A stretch of DNA of 42,722 nt, taken from contig DASSKO010000028.1 of NCBI GenBank assembly GCA_035690425.1, forward strand, positions 1 to 42,722, read 5' to 3'. Source of the DNA: DASSKO01 sp035690425 (GTDB lineage Bacteria; Actinomycetota; Actinomycetes; Propionibacteriales; Nocardioidaceae). The translations under genes and the position numbers were made by a program. Positions 7,153 through 15,200 of this stretch are shown here, piece by piece; position 1 is the stretch's first letter, and every line of letters starts with the position of its first letter. The notes under the pieces were generated by a model. The model was given only the letters and a program-made list of their open reading frames with translations. It ran no database searches and had not been told where the DNA came from.

Positions 7153-8003
7153 GACAGCACCCTTCGCTCCTGCGGCAGTCGACCGATGCGCACCATCAGG
7201 CGGTATGCAACGACACAGGACGTGGCCCCGAACGCCAACACGATCACTCCGCTCGTGCTGGCGTACCGGCTGATCACCTCGTGCTGGAACGACAGCGTCA
7301 GCAGCACCAGCCACGGCGCCGAGACGGCAAGCCGCGCACCGTTGATCGTCCACGACTGCCGCGACTCCAACTCCGAACGCGTGCGGGCGTCCTCGCGCAG
7401 GAAGGTCGACAGCGTGCGCAGCATCCGCCCCAGCTCGCCACCACCGACCTCCCGCGCCAACCGCAGCGCCTCTACGACCCGGTCGCCCACCGGGTCCGCC
7501 AGCCGGATCTTCAACCGGTCGAGGCAGTCACCAAATCGACCGGTGGCCTGATAGTCACTGCCGAAGCGAGCAAACGGCTCCCGCAGCGGCTCCGGACCGC
7601 GTTGCCCGAGCTGGGCAAGCGCCTCGGGCAGAGACAGACCGGCGCGGACGGCGGAAGCAAGGTTGTCGACCGCCTCCGGCCAGACGTCGGCGAGCTCACG
7701 TTGCCGACGGTGCGCCCTACCACGCAGTACTGCCACCGGCAGATAGCTCGCCATCACCGCGAAGACCACACCAATAGGAAGGGTTCGCGACACCGCGGCC
7801 ATCAGCACGCCGGCAACGACTCCGCAGCCGACGCTGACACCGACCATGGCAGCGGGCCGCACCCCTTCGACACCGGCACGCAGCAGAAGCTGCGCGATCC
7901 GGCTCGCACGTCTGACCTTCGGCCGACTGCGCGGCGGAAACGTCAGGCTCATCCAGATCAGCAGCAGGCCAGTGCCAGCGACGAGCCCAAGCAAGACCCC
8001 CAC
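7149..8003 (-). CDS. tadB: TadB, type II secretion system F family protein
   Basis: A 284-residue membrane protein paired with TadC. It has an N-terminal hydrophobic helix (VLLGLVAGTGLLLIWMSL), a second region AAMVGVSVGCGVVAGVLMAAV, the T2SSF cytoplasmic domain with ADVWPEAVDNLASAVRAGLSLPEALAQLGQRGPEPLREPF and DPVGDRVVEALRLAREVGGGELGRMLRTLS, and C-terminal helices (LAVSAPWLVLLTLSFQ and SGVIVLAFGATSCVVAYRLM). The GTG start is three bases after the tadA stop and the 3' end overlaps tadC by four bases, so the three genes are one transcription unit. Confidence 0.88.
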   Translation of the reverse strand: MGVLLGLVAGTGLLLIWMSLTFPPRSRPKVRRASRIAQLLLRAGVEGVRPAAMVGVSVGCGVVAGVLMAAVSRTLPIGVVFAVMASYLPVAVLRGRAHRRQRELADVWPEAVDNLASAVRAGLSLPEALAQLGQRGPEPLREPFARFGSDYQATGRFGDCLDRLKIRLADPVGDRVVEALRLAREVGGGELGRMLRTLSTFLREDARTRSELESRQSWTINGARLAVSAPWLVLLTLSFQHEVISRYASTSGVIVLAFGATSCVVAYRLMVRIGRLPQERRVLS

Positions 8004-8006
8004 GCG

Positions 8007-9263
8007 TCAGCGCCCGTCACTCTCACCGAGCAGACCGGCGAGGTCGATGCCTACCCGCGCGAAACGGTCCGCACGTGGAGGCATTCCCTGCGACCGGACG
8101 AGGCGCCCTCCCTGGACAGCGAAGATCGGCTCGATCTCGATGATGTCGTCCTCCACCCGCCCGGGTACGCCGACGATCTCCTGCACCCGGCGCTTGCCGC
8201 CAGGGTCGACGGCCAAGTGCACGACCAGGTCGAGACACGCAGCGACCGTAGGTACGACGAAGCGTGAAGAAATGTTTTCGCCTGCCAGCAAGGGCAACGT
8301 ACACATCTTCACCAGCGCCTCGCGGGCCGAGTTCGCGTGCAGCGTCGCCATACCGGGCAGTCCGGCGTTGAGCGCCAGCAACAGGTCAAGGCACTCCTCG
8401 GCTCGCACCTCGCCGATCACGATCCGCGACGGCCGCATCCGCAGCGACTCTTTGACCAGTTGGCGCAACGCGACCTCACCGTTGCCCTCGAGCCCGGCCT
8501 GCCTGGTCTGCATCGGCACCCAGTCGGGATGGTCGAACTTGAGCTCGAAGACCTCTTCACAAGAGACGATGCGCTCGTGACCAGGGACCGCGGAACCGAG
8601 GCAGTTGAGCATCGTCGTCTTGCCTGCCTGAGTGCCTCCGGCGACCAGGATGTTGAGCCCTGCTTGAACGGCAGACTCCAGAAAGCCCGCCGCAGCCGGT
8701 GTCAGCGTGCCCAGGTCGGTCAGTTCCGAGAGCCGACCCGCACGCACGACGAACTTGCGGATGTTGACGGCGGAGAAGCCCCTGGAGATCCCGTCGAGGA
8801 CCACGTGCACGCGGTGGCCGCTGGGCAGGACCGCATCGACGAACGGCACGGAGAGATCGACCCGACGGCCGCTGGTCTTGAGCAGACGCTCGATCAGGTC
8901 GTCCACCTCGGCGGCGGACAGGATCGTGGTGGTCAACTCATGCTTGCCGTCACGCGCGATGAAGACGCGCGATGGATGGTTGATCCAGATCTCCTCGACC
9001 GTGGGGTCATCGAGATAGCGCTGCAACGCACCGAAGCCGGCGACCCGAGCCAGCAACTCGTCCAGTACGGCGGTCTGGTCGTCGATCGGTGGGACGGCAC
9101 CGGTCAGGCTGTGGCGATCGTGGTCGGCCACGACCTGCTCCGCGATCCGGTGCACCGCCGCACGATCGATCAGCGGGTCGACGGCCTGTCGCCGGACGAC
9201 GTCACGCACCTGCGCATCGAGCAGGTCGACGGTCGACCCGTTGAGACCGAGCGATGCCACCAC
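8007..9263 (-). CDS. tadA: TadA/CpaF secretion ATPase
   Basis: A 418-residue hexameric secretion ATPase that powers Flp pilus extension and probably retraction. Visible motifs are Walker A GGTQAGKTT (about 209-217), the Asp/His boxes between, Walker B IVIGEVRAEE (281-290), and the His box GMATLHANSA (304-313). The N-terminal domain contains LDDPTVEEIWINHPSRVFIARDGK (about 85-107), typical of CpaF. The start is a GTG directly followed by another GTG; no strong Shine-Dalgarno sequence is visible, so the exact first residue is uncertain by one codon. It is first in the leftward operon tadA-tadB-tadC-pilin-tadE-tadE-tadG. CpaE- and CpaB-like genes are at 30.1-32.1 kb rather than here. Confidence 0.92.
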   Translation of the reverse strand: MVASLGLNGSTVDLLDAQVRDVVRRQAVDPLIDRAAVHRIAEQVVADHDRHSLTGAVPPIDDQTAVLDELLARVAGFGALQRYLDDPTVEEIWINHPSRVFIARDGKHELTTTILSAAEVDDLIERLLKTSGRRVDLSVPFVDAVLPSGHRVHVVLDGISRGFSAVNIRKFVVRAGRLSELTDLGTLTPAAAGFLESAVQAGLNILVAGGTQAGKTTMLNCLGSAVPGHERIVSCEEVFELKFDHPDWVPMQTRQAGLEGNGEVALRQLVKESLRMRPSRIVIGEVRAEECLDLLLALNAGLPGMATLHANSAREALVKMCTLPLLAGENISSRFVVPTVAACLDLVVHLAVDPGGKRRVQEIVGVPGRVEDDIIEIEPIFAVQGGRLVRSQGMPPRADRFARVGIDLAGLLGESDGR

Positions 9264-9436
9264 TGCGCAAACCCCCAGTTCCTGACAATGCGCCCGAGTC
9301 TTACGCAGTTGAGCCCGGCTGCCTACCCGCTATTTCAGGTCTGTGGATATTTGACGTTTGGCTGATTACAGGCTCGAGTGGCTCGACTACTCTCGGCCAG
9401 CAGAGGAACCTCTAGCGAGCGCCCTGAAGCCTCAAG

Positions 9437-9458
9437 GTACGTCACGTACTTGACGTAC
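9437..9458. promoter_or_regulatory. Inverted-repeat operator before the toxin-antitoxin-like genes
   Basis: GTACGTCA (9437-9444) and TGACGTAC (9451-9458) are perfect inverted 8-base arms with a 6-base spacer that itself repeats ACGTAC. The right arm contains a -35-like TTGACG (9450-9455). The site is 45 bases before the antitoxin start, where an autoregulating antitoxin would bind. Confidence 0.65.
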
Positions 9459-9502
9459 GCGCAACGTCCGCGCACGCTGGGAGCACCTGCCAAGGAGAGC
9501 CG

Positions 9503-9973
9503 ATGGACAAGCCGCGCGCAGACACCACTCCGCGTCATTTCACCAGCTTCACGGACGCGCGAAACCGTTTTCGTCAGGTGCTGGACGCTGCCCGCCTCGG
9601 CTTGGTCACGACCGTCGACCGCGACCGAGAGCGCTTCGTCGTACTCGCCGCCGAGAATCTGCGCCAAGACCTGGCCCGCCTGCGCCCGGCCAATGCGCAG
9701 GTGGTGGCCGAGGGCGGCGGATGGGCCGCGGTCCTGCCCGGACTGCCGGCGCACGGCGACGGCGAGACATTCGACGCGGCCGTCGACGACCTCGTCGAGG
9801 CTCTGCGCGAGTACGCCGAGGACTGGAACGTGCGCCTGCACCTGGCACCGAACCACCGCCCCCACCGTGCCGTGGTGCAGCTGATCGAGCTGTCGAACGA
9901 CGAGCAACTGCGTGACTGGATCCTCGGCCGCGACGATGCGGCCTCACGGCCGGGCCAGCTCGCCTCCGCGTGA
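9503..9973 (+). CDS. Antitoxin-like protein: Phd-type N-terminus with HicB-like domain
   Basis: A 156-residue protein with a strong ribosome binding site (AAGGAG, five bases before ATG). Residues about 12-60 (HFTSFTDARNRFRQVLDAARLGLVTTVDRDRERFVVLAAENLRQDL) follow the Phd/YefM antitoxin pattern. Residues about 72-111 (GGGWAAVLPGLPAHGDGETFDAAVDDLVEALREYAEDW) follow the HicB pattern of a glycine-tryptophan strand, LPGL, then a helix beginning T.D.A. The C-terminus is of unknown type. Its stop overlaps the next gene by four bases (GTGA). Inferred role: neutralises the downstream protein and represses the operon at the inverted repeat. It could be read simply as a prevent-host-death family protein. 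Confidence 0.75.
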   Translation: MDKPRADTTPRHFTSFTDARNRFRQVLDAARLGLVTTVDRDRERFVVLAAENLRQDLARLRPANAQVVAEGGGWAAVLPGLPAHGDGETFDAAVDDLVEALREYAEDWNVRLHLAPNHRPHRAVVQLIELSNDEQLRDWILGRDDAASRPGQLASA

Positions 9974-10401
9974 GCAACCCGGGAAGCCGCGCAGACCACG
10001 ACAAGTTCTGCCGGGTCGAGGGCTGGTCGGAGGTCCGCAATGCCCGAGGCAAGGCGGTCCAGCACCACATCACCTACGAGCTCCGGCTCTCGGATGGGCG
10101 CGTCCTGCGGGCCCGAGTATCGCGGCCGGCCAACACCAAGACCTATGGATCTGGCTTATGGGGTGCCATCCTCACCGACCAGCTGTGCGTCACCGAGGAA
10201 CAGTTCTGGGCCTGCGTCAACGACAGCGAGCTACCCAACCGCGGCGAGGACGAGGACGAGCTAGCCGGCAACGCGCTACCGGCGCAACTGGTGTTCCAGC
10301 TCATCCATGTCGCCCGCATCCCGGAGGAGCAGGTGGCAGAGATGTCGCTGGACGAGGCCGTCGCCGCCATGACGACCTATTGGTCACGCCCTCCGCGCTG
10401 A
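9970..10401 (+). CDS. Putative toxin (cytotoxic translational repressor-like, HicA-like)
   Basis: A 143-residue protein translationally coupled to the antitoxin gene (GTGA overlap). It begins MSNPGSRADHDKFCRVEGW. I recall homologues annotated as cytotoxic translational repressor of a toxin-antitoxin system. The middle, AVQHHITYELRLSDGRVLRARVS followed by GLWGAILTDQLCVTEEQFWACV, parallels the HicA toxin plan: a conserved His after a short strand, a second strand around DGR, then a helix ending at the I...QL..TEEQF motif. It is about twice the length of classical HicA, with an added C-terminal helical region (LVFQLIHVARIPEEQVAEMSLDEAVAAMTTYW). Predicted activity, cleavage or blocking of mRNA translation, is inference from the family. 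Confidence 0.7.
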   Translation: MSNPGSRADHDKFCRVEGWSEVRNARGKAVQHHITYELRLSDGRVLRARVSRPANTKTYGSGLWGAILTDQLCVTEEQFWACVNDSELPNRGEDEDELAGNALPAQLVFQLIHVARIPEEQVAEMSLDEAVAAMTTYWSRPPR

Positions 10402-10600
10402 CTCCATCTCATTGCCGCCGGAGTCGCGGAGCGCGTCACCGCTCGGCAACAGCACGCACGGCGACACGCCCCGCTCCAGCCTTCGCACCACCGGACTCGA
10501 TGGTGGTGCCTCCTCGAACACCTTCCGAGCGCGCACGGCCCGGCTTAGGTCACCCACGCACCCGCCCGAATCTGTGGACCTCCCCAGTCCATCAGTCACA

Positions 10601-11182
10601 ATGGCGACCGTGCCCGACTACTCTCGGCTGGATTCCGCTGGGCCGACCGACACCGACCACGTCCGCGGCGACCCCGACGCGGCGGTGACGCTGCTGGAGT
10701 TCGGCGACTACGAGTGTCCCTACTGCGCGGCCGCCGCACCGGTGCTGCGCAGGCTGGTCGAGGGCTCCGACGGCGGCGTCCGGCTGGTCTTCCGCAACTA
10801 CCCGGTCCCCGACGTACACGCCTATGCCCTGACCGCCGCGCTGGCAGCCGAGGCCAGCGCGCCGCACGGGGTGTTCTGGGCGATGCACGACCTGCTCTTC
10901 ACCCACCAGAGCCGGCTCACCGACGCCGACCTGCGCTCCTACGCCGACTCCCTCGGCATCGACGGCGCGCAGGTGGTCGGGGACGCCGCACAGCCGTTCG
11001 GCGACAAGGTCGAGGCCGACTTCGCCTCCGGCGTCGAGCTGGGCGTGGGCGGCACCCCCTGGCTGCTCGTCGACGGAGAGGTCTATCAGGGCCGGCTCGA
11101 CCTGGCCGACCTGCAGCGCGCGATCGGCACCTCAACCCGCCCGTCCCGGTTCGTACCACGGACGCGGCGGCAGGCTCGGTAG
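10601..11182 (+). CDS. DsbA family thioredoxin-fold protein
   Basis: A 193-residue thioredoxin-fold oxidoreductase of the DsbA/FrnE type. The active site is CPYC in EFGDYECPYCAAAAPVLRRL (about residue 40), and the cis-proline loop is GVGGTPWLLVDG near the C-terminus. No signal peptide is seen, so it appears cytosolic. Two C-terminal signatures, LRSYADSLGIDGAQ and FASGVELGVGGTPW, match the DsbA domain fused to NhaA in some actinobacteria, which fits its position facing nhaA. The start at 10601 (MATVPDYSRLD) was chosen over an in-frame ATG at 10412 because the intervening 63 codons look non-coding and the family begins here; no Shine-Dalgarno sequence is visible. Its last 51 bases overlap the 3' end of nhaA. 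Confidence 0.85.
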   Translation: MATVPDYSRLDSAGPTDTDHVRGDPDAAVTLLEFGDYECPYCAAAAPVLRRLVEGSDGGVRLVFRNYPVPDVHAYALTAALAAEASAPHGVFWAMHDLLFTHQSRLTDADLRSYADSLGIDGAQVVGDAAQPFGDKVEADFASGVELGVGGTPWLLVDGEVYQGRLDLADLQRAIGTSTRPSRFVPRTRRQAR

Positions 11183-12517
11183 TCCGTCGGTGTCCGCGGC
11201 CGGCGAGCACAGCGACGTCCGCTCTCCCAGCGTGCGCAACACCACCGACCCGACCACCGCCGCGACCAACGACCCGACCAGGATGCCGATCTTGGCCTCG
11301 TTTCGCAGCAACTCGTCGTCGAAGGCGAGGGTGGCGATGAACAGCGAGATCGTGAACCCGATGCCTGCCAGCGTCGCGCCGCCCAGCAGGTGGATGTAGC
11401 GCACCCCGCCCGGCAGCACACCCCAGCCGGTGCGCAACGCGAGCGCCGAGGCAGCGGTGATGCCGACGGCGTTGCCGACCACCAGCGCCACCGCCACCCC
11501 GATCGTCACCGACGACGTCGCCGCCTGCGCCAGCGTGTCCGCATCGAGGGGCACACCGGCGTTGGCGAGGCCGAACACCGGAACTACCAGGTACGCCGAC
11601 CACGGGTGCAAGACTCGCGTCAGCCGGGCGTTGGCGGGCACAGTGGACCGTGCGGACATCACCGCGAGGTTGACCCGGTCGGCCGTGGGTCCCTCCCGCA
11701 GGGCGCGGCCGTAGGCCTGCGTCGCCTCGACGTCCTCCTGCCGGGCCGCCGAGACCGGGATGAGCAGACCGATCAGCACGCCGGCCAGGGTGGCGTGCAC
11801 GCCCGAGACGTAGACGCACAGCCACAGCAGGACCCCGGCCACCGCGTACGGCGAGAGTCCCCACACGCCCAGCTGCCGCATCAGGGCGATCCCCACCGCC
11901 ACCGCGCCGGCCGCGGCCAGCGCCTGCGGCACCAGGCCGTCGGAGTAGAAGACCGCCATCACCGTGATGGCGCCGATGTCGTCGACGATCGCCAGCGTCA
12001 GCAGGAAGAGCCGCAGCCGGTCCGGGCACCGCGGGCCGAACAAGGCGAGCACGCCGACGACGAACGCGGTGTCGGTCGACATCGCGATGCCCCAGCCGTG
12101 CGCCGCCGGCCCGCCGGGATTGAACAGCAGATAGACCAGGGCCGGCACGGTCAGGCCACCGACCGCGCCCAGCGCGGGCACCGCGACGGTGCGACGGTCG
12201 CGCAGCTCACCGGTGCTCACCTCACGGGTGATCTCCAGACCGACCACCAGGAAGAACAGCGCCATCGCGCCGTCGTTCACCCAGTGGCGCAGGCTCATCT
12301 CGAGCCCGGCGCCAGCGAGGTCGATCGACGCCGTGGCTTCCCACAGCTGGTGATAGCTCGCCGAGAACGGCGAGTTGGACCACACCAGCGCAAGCACCGT
12401 CGCGGCCAGCAGCAGCGCCGCGCTCCCGGCCTCGGTGGCCAGAAACTGGCGCACCGCCGGCGACGGACCCGGCAGCCGGACCCGCGGCGCCGGCCCCGGA
12501 CGTGGCGGGTCCGCCAT
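11132..12517 (-). CDS. nhaA: Na+/H+ antiporter NhaA
   Basis: A 461-residue polytopic membrane protein that exchanges sodium for protons. Twelve hydrophobic segments can be traced. Diagnostic motifs are NSPFSASYHQLWE, HWVNDGAMALFFLVVGLEI, the ion-binding MSTDTAFVVGVLALFG, and TLAIVDDIGAITVMAVFY, where the paired aspartates correspond to D163/D164 of the E. coli protein. GFTISLFIATLAF lies near the C-terminus. The ATG at 12517 has GGAGG about six to ten bases upstream; a start at 12547 is possible but less likely. Its 3' end overlaps the convergent DsbA-like gene by 51 bases. Expected role: sodium and pH homeostasis. Confidence 0.93.
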   Translation of the reverse strand: MADPPRPGPAPRVRLPGPSPAVRQFLATEAGSAALLLAATVLALVWSNSPFSASYHQLWEATASIDLAGAGLEMSLRHWVNDGAMALFFLVVGLEITREVSTGELRDRRTVAVPALGAVGGLTVPALVYLLFNPGGPAAHGWGIAMSTDTAFVVGVLALFGPRCPDRLRLFLLTLAIVDDIGAITVMAVFYSDGLVPQALAAAGAVAVGIALMRQLGVWGLSPYAVAGVLLWLCVYVSGVHATLAGVLIGLLIPVSAARQEDVEATQAYGRALREGPTADRVNLAVMSARSTVPANARLTRVLHPWSAYLVVPVFGLANAGVPLDADTLAQAATSSVTIGVAVALVVGNAVGITAASALALRTGWGVLPGGVRYIHLLGGATLAGIGFTISLFIATLAFDDELLRNEAKIGILVGSLVAAVVGSVVLRTLGERTSLCSPAADTDGLPSLPPRPWYEPGRAG

Positions 12518-12612
12518 CGCACCACCTCCACGGGGTCGCTCACGCACGGTCGCACGAGTCCAGACCGAGAATACGGGGAACCGCGCGGGTCATGCCTGGC
12601 ACCCTTGGGCAC

Positions 12613-12951
12613 ATGGACGACGACCCCGACGACACCGCAGCCGTGCTGGCCCGCAAACGCACCGAGCTGGAGGCCGAGCTGGCCCGCCTCACCGAGCCGC
12701 CGGGTGACCAGGGCAGCATCTCCTTCGGCAAGCGGGTCGGTGAGGGAACCAGCCAGGCGGTCGACCGGCTCTCGGCGGTGTCGGCGCACAGAAAACTCAT
12801 GCAGGTGCTCGCCGACGTGCAACGGGCGCAGGCCAAGCTCGACGAGGGCAGCTACGGGGAGTGCGACACCTGCGGTCGCGACATCGGAGCCGGCCGGCTG
12901 GAGGTGCGGCCGTGGGCGTCGTCGTGCGTCAGCTGCGCCGCGCAGCGATGA
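12613..12951 (+). CDS. TraR/DksA family zinc-finger protein
   Basis: A 112-residue protein with a long N-terminal helical region (residues about 8-40, LARKRTELEAELARLTEPPGD), a linker, a second helix (SAHRKLMQVLADVQRAQAKLDEG) and a four-cysteine zinc finger CDTCGRDIG...SCVSC at the C-terminus (C-X2-C-X17-C-X2-C). This is the actinobacterial DksA/TraR-like layout. DksA proteins bind in the RNA polymerase secondary channel, but the acidic tip residues of true DksA are not clearly recognisable, so a role in the stringent response is not claimed. The ATG at 12613 (MDDDPDDTAAV) was chosen over one at 12502. It is divergent from nhaA. Confidence 0.85.
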   Translation: MDDDPDDTAAVLARKRTELEAELARLTEPPGDQGSISFGKRVGEGTSQAVDRLSAVSAHRKLMQVLADVQRAQAKLDEGSYGECDTCGRDIGAGRLEVRPWASSCVSCAAQR

Positions 12952-12990
12952 GCTCCGGCCGCGCGGCCACAGCTCGACGGCTGACGCGCC

Positions 12991-14064
12991 TCAGTCGGCC
13001 TCCCAGCGGAACAGCCGCGTCGCGACCACACCGATCACCAGCGCGAACCCGAGCAGCACCAGCATCGGCAGCAGCGCCGCAGCCGCCCCCTGGCCACGCA
13101 CCATCACATCGAGCATGCCCTCGTTGAGATAGCGCAGCGGAAGAACCCGTGACACCGTCTGCAGCCACTGCGGAGACGCGTCGAGTGGGATGAACGAACC
13201 CGACAGGAACGCCATCGGCAAGATCACCAGGTTGGCCAGCCCGGACGCGCCCTCGGACGTCTTCGACACCGCGCCGGCCAGCAGCCCGATCGCCATGAAC
13301 GACAGCGTCCCGCAGATCAGCAGCGGCACCGCCATCGGCCACGCGCCGGTGAGCTTGAGCCCGAAGGCCGCGGTGGCCAGGCCGACGAAGACGACCAGTT
13401 GCAGCAGCGCGGTGCCGACGCTGACCAGGATGCGCGCAGACACCAGGCTTCCGGTCGAGATCGGGGCGAGCCGCAGCCGTCGCAGCAGCTTGTTGCGGCG
13501 CCACTCCACCAGCGTCATCGCCGCGCCGAACGTCGCGCTCATCGCGATCGCCCAGCCGAGCAGCCCCGGCGTGACGTACTGGATCGTCTGCAGCGACTCG
13601 TCCTCGACCTGCTGGCTGACGAGGCTGTACCGCGGTGGCTCACCGGTCGATGCGACGTTCGCACCCTGCACCAGCGCAGAGATGGTCCCCCGCAGCGTGG
13701 CGGCCGCGACCTGGTCGGCCTCGGAGAAGTGCACGACCACCTCATCGCCGTGCTGCTCGACCGCGCCGTCGACGTCGCCGGCCTGCACCTGGTCCAGCGC
13801 CGCTGCCAGGTCGCCACTGTGCTCGATCTCGTATGCATCCTCGAGCGCCGTACGCGCCGGCTTGGAGAGCTCGGCAAGCATCGGCACCTCGCCCACTTCG
13901 ATCAGCGTGCCCTTGGACTGGCCCTGGTCGCTGAAGATGCCGCCAAACAGCACCAGAAACATCAGCGGGAACAGCAAGACGAAGAAGATGGCCATCTTCT
14001 CCCGGAGGAAACCGCGCCACATCGCGAGCGACAGCGTCAACGTCGGGGTCAACGTCGCTTTCAT
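12991..14064 (-). CDS. ABC-2 type transporter permease
   Basis: A 357-residue membrane subunit of an ABC exporter. An N-terminal membrane helix (MAIFFVLLFPLMFLVLFGGIF) is followed by a large extracytoplasmic region of about 130 residues and then five to six C-terminal helices, including LLGWAIAMSATFGAAMTLVEW, TALLQLVVFVGLATAAFGL, MAVPLLICGTLSFMAIGLLAG and LLPMLVLLGFALVIGVVATRL. The motif EWRRNKLLRRLRLAPIS is the conserved cytoplasmic coupling segment of ABC-2 permeases. The ATG overlaps the ATPase stop by four bases (ATGA). The substrate is unknown; such pairs often export drugs or lipids. Confidence 0.88.
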   Translation of the reverse strand: MKATLTPTLTLSLAMWRGFLREKMAIFFVLLFPLMFLVLFGGIFSDQGQSKGTLIEVGEVPMLAELSKPARTALEDAYEIEHSGDLAAALDQVQAGDVDGAVEQHGDEVVVHFSEADQVAAATLRGTISALVQGANVASTGEPPRYSLVSQQVEDESLQTIQYVTPGLLGWAIAMSATFGAAMTLVEWRRNKLLRRLRLAPISTGSLVSARILVSVGTALLQLVVFVGLATAAFGLKLTGAWPMAVPLLICGTLSFMAIGLLAGAVSKTSEGASGLANLVILPMAFLSGSFIPLDASPQWLQTVSRVLPLRYLNEGMLDVMVRGQGAAAALLPMLVLLGFALVIGVVATRLFRWEAD

Positions 14065-14966
14065 GCCCGGTACTCCCGTCCGGTCAGGGTGAGGAAGACA
14101 TCCTCGAGGCTGGCACCACGCACCTGCAGCCCGTCGAGAGCATCACGCTCGGCCAGGGCCGCAAGCACCCGCGCCGGCTGCCGGGTGGACAGCCGCAGCG
14201 ACTCCCCGTCGTACTCGCAGTCCTCGACCCCGGGGATCGCCGCTGCGTCGGACGGCTCGAGACCGCCGGGTACGACGGAGAGCTGGGTGGCCGCGTCGAG
14301 ACCCCGGGTCAGCGCCGCGGGAGTGTCGAGGGCGAGGACCTGGCCGCGGTCCATGATCGCGACCCGGTCACACAGCGCCTCCGCCTCGTCCATGTAGTGG
14401 GTGGTGAGGATGACCGTGCGGCCGCTGTCGTTGAGGGTGCCGAGGAGGTCCCACAGGTTGCGGCGGGCCTGCGGGTCGAGCGCGGCCGTCGGCTCATCGA
14501 GGAACACCACCTCGGGGTCGTGCACCAGCGTGCACGCCAGCGACAACCGCTGCAGCTGCCCGCCGGAGAGCTTCTCGGTGCGGGTTGATGCCTTGTCGGT
14601 AAGCCCGACCTGCTCGAGCATCGCGTCTCCGGCCGCCGCGGGTACGCCGTACAGGTGCGCGAAGGTGTGGATCTGCTCGCGGGCCGTGAGCCGGTCGAAG
14701 AACGACGATGCCTGCAGCTGCACACCGATCCGACGCAGCAGCGCCTGGTTGCGTGGCCACGGCCGCTGCCCGAGCAGCTGCACGCTCCCGCCGTCGGACT
14801 CACGCAGCCCCTCGATGAGCTCCAGCGTGGTGGTCTTGCCCGCGCCGTTGGGCCCCAAGATGCCGAAGAACTCCCCGGGCCGCACGTCGAACGACACTCC
14901 GTCGACCGCGTGCACCGTGCCGTAGGTCTTGCGCAGATCTGAGACTTCGATGACCGCTTCCCCCAT
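14061..14966 (-). CDS. ABC transporter ATP-binding protein
   Basis: A 301-residue ATPase. Walker A is GPNGAGKTTTLE (about residues 38-49), the Q loop follows at QLQASSF, the signature is LSGGQLQRLSLA, Walker B is PEVVFLDEPTAALDP, and the switch histidine is in ILTTHYMDEAE. A C-terminal extension of about 80 residues resembles DrrA-type drug export ATPases (ASLEDVFLTLTGREYR is the usual C-terminal motif). A TTG start exists at 14984, but the ATG at 14966 (MGEAVIEVSDLRK) fits the family. It is coupled to the permease by a four-base overlap. Confidence 0.92.
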   Translation of the reverse strand: MGEAVIEVSDLRKTYGTVHAVDGVSFDVRPGEFFGILGPNGAGKTTTLELIEGLRESDGGSVQLLGQRPWPRNQALLRRIGVQLQASSFFDRLTAREQIHTFAHLYGVPAAAGDAMLEQVGLTDKASTRTEKLSGGQLQRLSLACTLVHDPEVVFLDEPTAALDPQARRNLWDLLGTLNDSGRTVILTTHYMDEAEALCDRVAIMDRGQVLALDTPAALTRGLDAATQLSVVPGGLEPSDAAAIPGVEDCEYDGESLRLSTRQPARVLAALAERDALDGLQVRGASLEDVFLTLTGREYRA

Positions 14967-15000
14967 GGCCGGCGACGTTATCAACCCGTGTCAGCCCCAC

Positions 15001-15067
15001 GCATCCGCATAGGCCGGGCGCCGCGTCCGCATAGGCCGGGCGCCGCATCCGCATTAGGCCGGGCGCC
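15001..15067. repeat. Three tandem 22-23 base repeats
   Basis: Three adjacent units at 15001-15022, 15023-15044 and 15045-15067 share the core CCGCATAGGCCGGGCGCC (third unit with one extra T). The first and third begin GCAT, the second GCGT. The region is intergenic, between the ABC ATPase start and the glutamate dehydrogenase stop. The 22-base period is not a multiple of three, which argues against coding. Confidence 0.9.
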
Positions 15068-15082
15068 GCGTGCTTCACGGTT

Positions 15083-15131
15083 CCGTGAAAGACGTGCGCA
15101 AAACCCGCTGATCGGCGTACGTCTTTCACGG
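15083..15131. terminator. Long intergenic hairpin, possible terminator
   Basis: CCGTGAAAGACGT (15083-15095) and ACGTCTTTCACGG (15119-15131) are perfect 13-base arms, extendable to 17 with one mismatch, around a loop holding AAAACCCGCTGAT. GTGAAAGACG occurs a third time at 15136-15145. The hairpin lies just beyond the glutamate dehydrogenase 3' end on the minus strand and could end that transcript, though no T-run follows. A dispersed palindromic repeat is the alternative. Confidence 0.5.
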
Positions 15132-15144
15132 GGCGGTGAAAGAC

Positions 15145-15188
15145 GGACGACGGGATGCGGGCGGACGACGGGATGCGGGCGGACGACG
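15145..15188. repeat. 18-base tandem repeat, 2.4 copies
   Basis: Two identical units GGACGACGGGATGCGGGC at 15145-15162 and 15163-15180 are followed by eight bases of a third (15181-15188). They end 12 bases before the glutamate dehydrogenase stop codon. Confidence 0.9.
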
Positions 15189-15200
15189 AGGACGGGCGGG

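Noticed and set aside
10384..10599. Small minus-strand frame between the toxin-like and DsbA-like genes
   Set aside because: No ribosome binding site, no recognisable sequence, and it overlaps the toxin gene end.
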